NCBI GenBank assembly: GCA_002429325.1
Contig: DIZH01000006.1
Coordinates: forward strand, 1-50,243
DNA: 50,243 nt
DNA from: Patescibacteria group bacterium UBA6033
GTDB taxonomy: Bacteria; Patescibacteriota; Minisyncoccia; Phycocordibacterales; Phycocordibacteraceae
Reading direction: 5' to 3'
Positions 14,670-20,730 of this stretch are shown piece by piece; the stretch's first letter is position 1; every line of letters starts with the position of its first letter. The notes under the pieces were generated by a model. It made no database searches and was not told the DNA's origin. It saw nothing but the letters and a program-made list of their open reading frames with translations. The position numbers and the translations under genes were made by a program.

Positions 14670-15646
14670 TTCTTTCCTCCTTTCAATGCGTCAAGGGTTG
14701 CGGCAACAGCGCCGGCCGGGTTACCTTCGAGACCTTCCACGACTTTGACATCGATGGTGGTCTTATTGCCCGACACGGCCATGGCCCTAGTCAGCATCTT
14801 TTGATACGCCTCGGCCGTGATCGTGTTGTCGCCGATCTGACGGGTAAGCTCTGTTGTGGTCAATCCGTACAGCTTCGCCACCACTTCGAACAGGGCTTCC
14901 GCTTCATCGATAGCACTTCGCGTCTGCTGTACATCCTCGGGGAGTGTCACTTTGTCGATGATGATGGCGACGGTCCGGTAGCCATATTTGTTGCGGATTG
15001 AAGAAAGCGTTCCGCCGGTGTCCATCATCATTGTTTGCAGTTGACTCCCCAGGTCCTCGAGCGCCGCTTTACTCCGGACATCCTTTGATAGCTTGTCGGC
15101 GGCGTAAACCGTCAGGAAGTTTTCAATGAATGCCGTGATGCCGTTTTCAACAACCGCCTTGCTGACGCCAATGGCCCGATCTATCACCTTCAGATCGATA
15201 GCGTATTCGTATTGGCCGTCGAAGATAACTTTGCCGCTCATAGTCGTAACTCCAACGTTGAAAGGTTGGGGCTGGACCATGAGAGAGTAGTTACCTGCGG
15301 CATTCCGTTGTTCCCACCAGTGGGATGCATGGACGCCTGGGCCGTACGAGACCATCCCACCATTGTGGCCGATGTCTTGAGTCACGTACCCGCACCATTC
15401 GGGGTTGATGATCACCATGCGTTTCGGCACGACTTTTGAGAGTGTGATGCCGCCGATGATGAATCCGATAAGAAGTCCCGTTGCGGGGAAATCCAGCATG
15501 GTGCCGATCCATCCGATCAGAAGCCATGGCACTGCCAAGATGACAGCGGAAGAGAAGATCGCACTGACTGCGCGTTCCCCCCGTTCCCTATTGATATCGC
15601 TGTCTTTTGGCCTCTCGATATCTATCCGGTAACCAGTTCGTGCCAT
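14666..15646 (-). CDS. SPFH/Band 7 (prohibitin-like) membrane protein
   Basis: 326 residues. A cytoplasmic basic N-terminus is followed by two hydrophobic helices (about 27-45 and 50-70) and an SPFH domain at about 75-225 (PQPFNVGVTTMSGKVIFDGQ, YAIDLKVIDRAI, YGYRTVAIIIDKVTLPEDV). A helical C-terminus ends in a Gly/Lys-rich tail. SPFH proteins form membrane-associated rings that organise membranes or proteases. The start has a perfect AGGAGG, rare here, with a promoter and a dyad at 15697-15740. It is co-transcribed with the 14274 gene. The substrate and partner remain unknown. Confidence 0.83.
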   Translation of the reverse strand: MARTGYRIDIERPKDSDINRERGERAVSAIFSSAVILAVPWLLIGWIGTMLDFPATGLLIGFIIGGITLSKVVPKRMVIINPEWCGYVTQDIGHNGGMVSYGPGVHASHWWEQRNAAGNYSLMVQPQPFNVGVTTMSGKVIFDGQYEYAIDLKVIDRAIGVSKAVVENGITAFIENFLTVYAADKLSKDVRSKAALEDLGSQLQTMMMDTGGTLSSIRNKYGYRTVAIIIDKVTLPEDVQQTRSAIDEAEALFEVVAKLYGLTTTELTRQIGDNTITAEAYQKMLTRAMAVSGNKTTIDVKVVEGLEGNPAGAVAATLDALKGGKK

Positions 15647-15696
15647 GATGGCCTCCTAGACGTTGAAGAGTTGACGAATTTTTGAGCTGCAAGGAT

Positions 15697-15740
15697 CTGC
15701 ACTCTGGAGTGCAGTATACAGGAAACTATAGACTTGTCAA
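15697..15740 (-). promoter_or_regulatory. Promoter and operator-like dyad of the SPFH operon
   Basis: On the minus strand TTGACA (15740-15735), 16 bp, TATACT (15718-15713). A perfect palindrome CTGCACTC-TG-GAGTGCAG (15697-15714) overlaps the last bases of the -10 and the start point, where a repressor would block transcription; alternatively it forms a 5' hairpin. Confidence 0.65.
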
Positions 15741-15853
15741 GTGCTGGGGAGAGGACTTGGTCACGCATAAATCTCTGCTAAGATTTTGCGCGACCCCGCC
15801 TCAGGCCGTCGCCTTCTGGCATTCAAGTCCTTCTCAGACTCGCTTCGTTCGTT
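15741..15853 (-). repeat. tRNA-Leu(UAG) tail unit
   Basis: A 113-bp unit follows the tRNA 3' end. GTGCTGGGGAGAGGACTTG at 15741-15759 repeats the tRNA terminus at 15854-15872 in direct orientation. Between them, TTCAAGTCC-TTCTC (15822-15835) is an inverted copy of the T-arm with one extra base. CTAAG...CGACCCCGCCTC (15778-15802) matches the core of the tRNA-Leu(UAA) unit. An AAATCT/AGATTT hairpin lies at 15769-15786. Confidence 0.7.
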
Positions 15854-15854
15854 G

Positions 15855-15937
15855 TGCTGGGGAGAGGACTTGAACCTCCAATGGGTTGCCCCGTCAGCTC
15901 CTAAGGCTGATGCGTATACCAATTTCGCCACCCCAGC
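15855..15937 (-). tRNA. tRNA-Leu (anticodon UAG)
   Basis: Class II tRNA: acceptor GCTGGGG pairs with CCCCAGC. The anticodon loop CTTAGGA gives UAG, the long variable arm is ACGGGGCAACCCAT, and the T-arm is GGTTCAAGTCC. The discriminator is A and CCA is not encoded. It is transcribed on the minus strand, opposite to tRNA-Lys. Confidence 0.93.
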
Positions 15938-16005
15938 GTCTTCCAAAGCATACTATGTTCTGCTATATTTTTCCTAGCGCATATATGTAATGATATAAGC
16001 ACTAC

Positions 16006-16078
16006 GCGCCCATAGCTCAGTTGGTAGAGCAGATCCCTCTTAAGGATAAGGTCCCAGGTTCGAGCCCTGGTGGGCGCA
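16006..16078 (+). tRNA. tRNA-Lys (anticodon CUU)
   Basis: Acceptor GCGCCCA/TGGGCGC, D-arm GCTCAGTTGGTAGAGC, anticodon loop CTCTTAA and T-arm CCAGGTTCGAGCCCTGG. The first anticodon-stem pair is G-A mismatched. Discriminator A, no CCA encoded. AT-rich promoter sequence lies directly upstream. Confidence 0.93.
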
Positions 16079-16079
16079 C

Positions 16080-16266
16080 AAATAGAACGAAGTGAAATTG
16101 GTACGCCCACAGGACGACATCTGCATGTCGTCCGTCAGGGCTCGAACGCCGGAACATACTTTCTTCAGCAGAAGAAAGTAGTGAGGCGGTGCCTAGTCCG
16201 AAGGTGAGCGACAGCGAACCCGAGAGACGAAGGAGAGAAAGGTACTCCTGTCCCTGGTGGGCGCAC
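16080..16266 (+). repeat. tRNA-Lys tail unit
   Basis: GTACGCCCAC (16101-16110) and CAGGGCTCGAAC (16136-16147) together are an inverted copy of the tRNA acceptor and T-arm. They are split by a 25-nt palindrome: A, GGACGACAT, CTGC, ATGTCGTCC, GT (16111-16135). Then come an ACTTTCTTC/GAAGAAAGT hairpin (16158-16179), TGAGGCGGTGCCTAG (16182-16196) and a direct copy of the tRNA 3' end, CCCTGGTGGGCGCAC (16252-16266). No gene is present. Confidence 0.75.
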
Positions 16267-16274
16267 CGATATAA

Positions 16275-16478
16275 TTTTGTGCCGAGAGTAAGAGTGAGAT
16301 CGGTCACGAATCACTAAGTACTTTTCTTTGTGCCGCTTGAAAAGTACTAAGCGTTCTCGACCCCGACTCGCCGACAAGCACTCGCTTCGCTCGTCTTGTG
16401 TACCGGCTCCGTCTTTCGAGTCCCACTCTATGTGCTACAAAAACATATTCCACAAACACTTCGTGTTCGTTCCGTTGT
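16275..16478 (-). repeat. tRNA-Leu(UAA) tail unit
   Basis: Direct copy of the tRNA terminus TTTTGTGCCGAGAGT at 16275-16289 (original 16479-16493) and an inverted T-arm copy TTCGAGTCCCACTC at 16415-16428. Between them lie an AGTACTTTTC/GAAAAGTACT hairpin (about 16317-16348), the core GAGAACGCTTAG (minus strand, about 16347-16370) and a hairpin near 16377-16402. The unit is 204 bp and lies back to back with the tRNA-Lys unit. Confidence 0.7.
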
Positions 16479-16483
16479 TTTTG

Positions 16484-16572
16484 TGCCGAGAGTGGGACTC
16501 GAACCCACACGAAAGTTTTTAGGCTGTCTCAGGATTTTAAGTCCTGTGCGTCTACCATTCCGCCATCTCGGC
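16484..16572 (-). tRNA. tRNA-Leu (anticodon UAA)
   Basis: Class II tRNA: acceptor GCCGAGA/TCTCGGC, anticodon loop CTTAAAA (UAA), variable arm of about 20 nt and T-arm GTGGGTTCGAGTCCCAC. Discriminator A, CCA not encoded. It lies 19 bp downstream of tRNA-Cys on the same strand. Confidence 0.93.
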
Positions 16573-16591
16573 AAACATCACATCGCACTGG

Positions 16592-16663
16592 AGGCCAGGG
16601 CGGGAATTGAACCCGCGCATCGCGGTTTTGCAGACCGCTGTGTTACCACTTCACCACCTGGCC
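16592..16663 (-). tRNA. tRNA-Cys (anticodon GCA)
   Basis: Acceptor GGCCAGG/CCTGGCC, anticodon loop CTGCAAA, T-arm GCGGGTTCAATTCCCGC. The discriminator is T (U), as expected for tRNA-Cys, and CCA is encoded at 16591-16589. It heads a two-tRNA unit with tRNA-Leu(UAA). Confidence 0.94.
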
Positions 16664-16678
16664 GTACTTTGAATGATA

Positions 16679-17005
16679 CTAACTTTTCGGAAGTTCAGCT
16701 ATGGGTGCACCAATCTGTTCGCGGTTATCGAGCATGAATTCTATGCGTGGCAACGGACGTAAACGTGCATGCGTTTTCAAATGATCTGAGAAGGCTTCGC
16801 GGTGACGATCGAGGAAGGCGAGTGCTGCCTGGGCTTTGTCCTCAGGAAAGATACTCACGAACACGAGGACACGATCGCCATGAGCAACGGGTTCTGCGCG
16901 GATGACGGTTATGAGCGAACCGCTCCCGGCTTCTCGAGAAATGAATTGTGCAGCTTCCTGAGCGATGATCTCGCTCGCTCGGCGCTGTCGATCAGTGGTT
17001 TTCAT
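16679..17005 (-). CDS. rbfA: Ribosome-binding factor A
   Basis: Assists late 30S maturation by binding near helix 1 of 16S rRNA. 108 residues, family length, with a KH-type layout: an N-terminal helix (TTDRQRRASEIIAQEAAQF), then LITVIRAEPVAHGDRVLVFVSIF and RIEFMLDNREQ, the conserved C-terminal strand in which RbfA usually reads F-x-x-D. Identification is supported by its place right after infB, the classic infB-rbfA order. The start ATG at 17005 is the last bases of the CCCGTTAGAAAT element (17004-17119) that fills the whole gap to infB. A GTG start inside that element is possible. Confidence 0.85.
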   Translation of the reverse strand: MKTTDRQRRASEIIAQEAAQFISREAGSGSLITVIRAEPVAHGDRVLVFVSIFPEDKAQAALAFLDRHREAFSDHLKTHARLRPLPRIEFMLDNREQIGAPIAELPKS

Positions 17006-17119
17006 CCCGTTAGAAATAGAACGCGAACATACCACGAGAGGTACATTCGAACCCTATCCAGTTATTGTTAATAATGTTCATACTGTTTTGACTTGTGCGT
17101 TCGCGATTTCTAACGGGAT
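17004..17119. repeat. CCCGTTAGAAAT inverted-repeat element, copy E1 (infB/rbfA)
   Basis: 116 bp with perfect 14-bp termini ATCCCGTTAGAAAT/ATTTCTAACGGGAT; CGCGAAC repeats just inside both ends with a 4-nt offset. One end touches the infB stop codon and the other contains the rbfA ATG, so the element is the whole intergenic region. Confidence 0.85.
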
Positions 17120-18589
17120 TCATGCGTCGATAATAGTAAACGCAACAATCTCGTCCCCGAACGTTGCGCTTTCACGCGCCTCAATCTCAATACCGAAATC
17201 GCCTTCAGTGTGTATTTCACGAATGTCGGCACGGGCCTGCTGTAAGTTGAGGATACTGCCGCGCGCAAGCTCCGTATCGCCACGCATCAATTTAATCCTA
17301 TCTTTCGTGGTGAGCGCGCCAGAGATGAATCGCGCACCGAGCACCTGCTTTTTCGCGCTTGAGGAGAATGCTTTCAACACTTTGGCTCGGCCGAGTTCCT
17401 TCTCGGTGGCTACCGCAGGGACGCGTTCCTCAAGGAGCTTCATGACGCGCTCAGAGAGCTCGTAAATGATTGAGAAAGAAAGTATGGAAACGGTGTCGCG
17501 CTCAGCAAGCTCGCGTGCGATAGCGTCCGTCCCGACATTGAACGCAATGATAGTGCCTCCAGACGCCACCGCGGTCTTCACGTCGGTCTCAGAGACGCTT
17601 CCGACACCTGAAGCGATGATGCGGACGACGGCGCGCTCATGAGTAATCTTCGCAATCTCATGGACGATTGCATCAATAGAACCCGCAACATCGGTTTTCA
17701 CGATAAGCGGCAGTTCTACGACGCCTTCCGCAAGAACACTCCGCTCGGGCGCCGCCGAGAGCTCCTTCGCATTTTTAAGCGCAGCAGCTTCAGCCTCTTT
17801 CTTATTCTTGACGATACTGAACAGCGATCCGGCGCTTGGCAGCTTGCTGAATCCGGACATGCGCACTGGTGACGATGGTCCTGCCTGTTCGATTCGTTTG
17901 CCACGGAAATCTTCAATGAAGCGTATTGGAGCGAAGGCATCGCCTGCCACGACGAAGCCGTCGAGCGTGAGCGTGCCGTCTTTAATGATGAGCGTAGCAG
18001 AAGCGCCGCGCTTCGGGTCTTGTGTTGATTCCAGGACGAACCCTGTCGCACTTGCACTCGTGTCAGCAGTGAGCTCGGCAAGATCAGAGGCAAGAAGTAC
18101 GAGATCAAGGAGTTCAGGAACACCCTCGCCGGTCTTCGACGACACGAGTGCGTAGGCGACATCGCCGCCCATGCCTTCTATAAATATTTCGTGCTCAAGA
18201 AGAGAATTCTTGGTGTGATCGATATCGGCATTATTCTTGTCGATCTTCGTGATCGCGACGATGAAAGGAATGTTCGCTTCTTTGATAGCAGAGAGAGCGT
18301 CGAGCGTCTGCGGCATGACGCCTTCGTCGGCTGCAACCACGAGAATAGCGATGTCGGCAGCGGCTGCGCCACGCGTACGCAAAGCTTTGAATGCTTCGTG
18401 GCCAGGTGTGTCGAGGAAAGTCACGGGGCGATCGTTGTGGAGCGCGATATAGGCAGCGACATGCTGCGTGATGCCTCCCGCTTCTCCCGCGACGACATTC
18501 GCCTTCCGGATGTAATCCAGAAGCGAAGACTTACCGTGGTCTATGTGACCCATCACCGCAATGACGGGCGGTCGTGATTCCCGCGCCAT
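17120..18589 (-). CDS. infB: Translation initiation factor IF-2, short form
   Basis: GTPase that places initiator tRNA on the 30S subunit. Visible motifs: G1 GHIDHGKSS, switch II DTPGHEAF, G4 TKID, G5 SSKTG. Domains II-IV follow, with IVKTDVAGSIDAI and the late RGSILNLQQARADIREI strand. The 489 residues begin almost at the G domain (MARESRPPVIAVMGHIDHGK), so the long N-terminal extension of E. coli IF-2 is absent, as in many reduced genomes. The stop codon abuts element E1, and rbfA follows. Confidence 0.94.
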   Translation of the reverse strand: MARESRPPVIAVMGHIDHGKSSLLDYIRKANVVAGEAGGITQHVAAYIALHNDRPVTFLDTPGHEAFKALRTRGAAAADIAILVVAADEGVMPQTLDALSAIKEANIPFIVAITKIDKNNADIDHTKNSLLEHEIFIEGMGGDVAYALVSSKTGEGVPELLDLVLLASDLAELTADTSASATGFVLESTQDPKRGASATLIIKDGTLTLDGFVVAGDAFAPIRFIEDFRGKRIEQAGPSSPVRMSGFSKLPSAGSLFSIVKNKKEAEAAALKNAKELSAAPERSVLAEGVVELPLIVKTDVAGSIDAIVHEIAKITHERAVVRIIASGVGSVSETDVKTAVASGGTIIAFNVGTDAIARELAERDTVSILSFSIIYELSERVMKLLEERVPAVATEKELGRAKVLKAFSSSAKKQVLGARFISGALTTKDRIKLMRGDTELARGSILNLQQARADIREIHTEGDFGIEIEARESATFGDEIVAFTIIDA

Positions 18590-18646
18590 AATGGCTCTAT
18601 TTCATCACAAAAATGGCTTAATTGCAATGTACGTTATACTTCAGGC

Positions 18647-19798
18647 ATGTGGAGCAAGAAGAGAGTCTATCTTGATTATGCGGCGGGAGTAGCTGCAAAT
18701 CCGTCATCTCCCCATGAGGAGGGCAGGCAGGCGAAGGCTATGCTCGAAGACGCGCGTATGACGATAGCGCGGCTTGTCGAAGTGCAGAGCGACGATGTCA
18801 TCTTCACCAGCGGTGCGACCGAGAGCAATGCGCTCGCGATACTGGGGAGCGTGCACGCACTCCGAGCTCTTGCGGGGTCGGATGTCCCGGGGAGGAGTAC
18901 TATGCACGTGCTGTACTTGCCGAGTGCGCATGCCTCGATAGTCGAGAACGTGAAGCTGCTCGAAAGGGATGGTGTCACCATTGAAGCGCTGCCGATACGG
19001 GACTATCGCGTGGATACGGATGCACTCGCGAAAATGATCAAGCTTGAGACCGTTCTTATCGCAATGGATGCGGTGTGCGGCGAAACCGGCGTCGTATGGA
19101 ATACTCGTGAAGTGCGGCAGGTGCTCGACCGTTCACTGTCTGCGCACGGAGGGTCGCGCATCCTATTGCATGTCGACGCCAGCCAAGCGCCGCTCACTGA
19201 GAAAATAACGCGAGCCCATTTCGGTGCAGACCTACTCACGTTTGATGGTGCGAAAGTCGGCGATATACGCGGCGTCGGTGCGCTTATCGCGCATCGTACG
19301 ATTCCTCTTACCCCTTTATATAAAGGCGGGGGTCAGGAGCGTGGTATGCGGCCAGGGACTGAAGCGCCTGAGCTTGCAGAGAAATTCGCGGCCGCGCTCA
19401 CTGCGGCCGCGAGCGGCCGCGCGGCATTTCGAGCGGCCGCGGAAGTGAATCGAACACGGCTCAGTGAGCTCATCACAGGAGCGATTCCAAACGTATATAT
19501 ACAGGAGGGCCGCATCCAAGCGCCGCATATCCTCAATCTAGCTCTGCCGGGCAGGGATACGGATTACCTTGTGGCGGTCCTCGACGAGGCTGGCTATTCG
19601 GTCTCGACGCGAAGCGCATGCGAGACTGATTCAGAGGAAGGTTCTCGGGCCGTTTTTGCGCTCACGGGAGACACGGAAAAGGCTCGCGCGACACTCCGCA
19701 TAGCCTGGAATGCGGATACGGAGTCACGAGCACTCACTCGTTTTGTAGAAGCTCTTGTACAGGCAGCAGCATTTATTGACACAGGTATTCAAAGGTAG
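18647..19798 (+). CDS. Cysteine desulfurase (NifS/IscS-like)
   Basis: PLP enzyme that takes sulfur from cysteine for Fe-S clusters or tRNA thiolation. Fold-type I features: LDYAAGVAANPSSPHEEGR, TSGATESNALAI, HVDASQAPL (PLP-pyridine Asp), GGGQERGMRPGTE, and catalytic Cys in TRSACETDS. The PLP lysine context is unusual: TFDGAKVGDIRGVGAL in place of the normal SAHK(I/L/F)xGPKG. Lys is kept but the preceding His is Ala. A stretch at about residues 246-266 (AAALTAAASGRAAFRAAAE) is encoded by four GCGGCCGC copies. TATACT ends 6 nt before ATG 18647, so the start is leaderless. No IscU partner is adjacent. Confidence 0.88.
   Translation: MWSKKRVYLDYAAGVAANPSSPHEEGRQAKAMLEDARMTIARLVEVQSDDVIFTSGATESNALAILGSVHALRALAGSDVPGRSTMHVLYLPSAHASIVENVKLLERDGVTIEALPIRDYRVDTDALAKMIKLETVLIAMDAVCGETGVVWNTREVRQVLDRSLSAHGGSRILLHVDASQAPLTEKITRAHFGADLLTFDGAKVGDIRGVGALIAHRTIPLTPLYKGGGQERGMRPGTEAPELAEKFAAALTAAASGRAAFRAAAEVNRTRLSELITGAIPNVYIQEGRIQAPHILNLALPGRDTDYLVAVLDEAGYSVSTRSACETDSEEGSRAVFALTGDTEKARATLRIAWNADTESRALTRFVEALVQAAAFIDTGIQR
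19386..19442. repeat. Four GCGGCCGC palindromes inside the cysteine desulfurase gene
   Basis: GCGGCCGC occurs four times within about 57 bp and encodes an Ala-rich helix. It could be a coding palindromic insertion or drift in a variable helix. Confidence 0.5.
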
Positions 19799-19814
19799 CA
19801 TTATAGTCATATGA

Positions 19815-19933
19815 ATCCCGTTAGAAATTACAAACACATCGGTCGATTTGAAACGGGTTCGATTATCAACTCTAATCGGATAGCGTGCGGCTGTGCCCAG
19901 AAGGGTGCGTCCGTGTTCTATTTCTAACGGGAT
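19815..19933. repeat. CCCGTTAGAAAT inverted-repeat element, copy E2
   Basis: 119 bp with perfect 14-bp termini ATCCCGTTAGAAAT/ATTTCTAACGGGAT. It begins 16 bp after the cysteine desulfurase stop codon, and its right end contains the ATG of the next gene, preceded by TTCTATTTCTAACGGG exactly as at rbfA. Confidence 0.85.
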
Positions 19934-20708
19934 GAACATCGAAGAACTCTCCAAATCTCAACTCATACTGCTCACGATTCTCGTGAACTTTGTCACCTCA
20001 ATTGCTACCGGCATTTTGACGGTATCGCTTCTTGACCATGCTCCAGCCTTCGTCACTCAGACCGTGAATCGCGTCGTTGAACATACTATTGAAACGGTTG
20101 CTGCTGCTGCTCCGGCTCCTATCATACAGGCTCCTGCGCCGTCGAATCAGGACCTGGTTACCGCGGCTATCGGGGCTGATGCTGCACGTGCCGTCGCGAT
20201 ATATAGTTCGGACGCAAGCACCTCAACTCCAGCACTAGGTATTGGCACCTATCTGCCGAAAGCACGTGCGATAGTGACGGCCGCGCAGGACGCATTACCC
20301 AAAGAGGCGTTGATAGAATTTACCAACGGAGTACGCATCCCAGCATCACTCGCTCGACAGGGGAAAGGCATTGCGATTTACGGATTCGCTGATGCTGCAC
20401 CTTTGCCGAAGATGACCGGGCCGGCGCTTATTGCCTCGGGTGATTTGAAGCTCGGAGAAACGGCACTTGCACTCGGCGCAGACGGCTCCGCAAGCACCGG
20501 TATCGTCGCTCGTGTGAGCGCTAAGGGCGTGTATACCACGTTGCCCGACATTGGGACGGGGAGTGCAGTAGTAGATTTGTCCGGTAACTTGATAGGAATA
20601 AGCGCTGGTGGGAGCCCTGGACTCCTCATCAGCACTAATCTCATAACCGAACTCCTCACTGCTACCTCTAGCGCGGTAACTGCAACTTCGACTGTTACGG
20701 CCCAGTAA
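19932..20708 (+). CDS. Membrane-anchored trypsin-like pseudo-protease
   Basis: 258 residues: one N-terminal helix (about 11-34), an Ala/Pro linker (57-72), then a domain with the spacing of HtrA-type serine proteases. Where the catalytic triad is expected, AIVTAAQDAL has Gln119 in place of His, GKGIAIYGF has Gly in place of the Asp, and GTGSAVVDLSGNLIGISAG keeps a Ser (about 211). It therefore looks like an inactive relative, perhaps a binding or scaffold protein. No PDZ domain is seen. ATG 19932 lies at the end of element E2; an upstream in-frame GTG within E2 is less likely. Confidence 0.7.
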   Translation: MNIEELSKSQLILLTILVNFVTSIATGILTVSLLDHAPAFVTQTVNRVVEHTIETVAAAAPAPIIQAPAPSNQDLVTAAIGADAARAVAIYSSDASTSTPALGIGTYLPKARAIVTAAQDALPKEALIEFTNGVRIPASLARQGKGIAIYGFADAAPLPKMTGPALIASGDLKLGETALALGADGSASTGIVARVSAKGVYTTLPDIGTGSAVVDLSGNLIGISAGGSPGLLISTNLITELLTATSSAVTATSTVTAQ

Positions 20709-20730
20709 TAGTTAGTATACTTTTCTATAT

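Noticed and set aside
16080..16266. A second, degenerate tRNA gene after tRNA-Lys
   Set aside because: Only acceptor and T-arm pieces are present, in inverted then direct orientation; no D-arm or anticodon arm can be folded.
19306..19330. CCCCTTTATATAAAGGCGGGG as a further coding palindrome in the cysteine desulfurase
   Set aside because: The encoded PLYKGGGQE segment matches the normal family motif (P-L-x-x-GGGQE) in length, so no insertion is needed.
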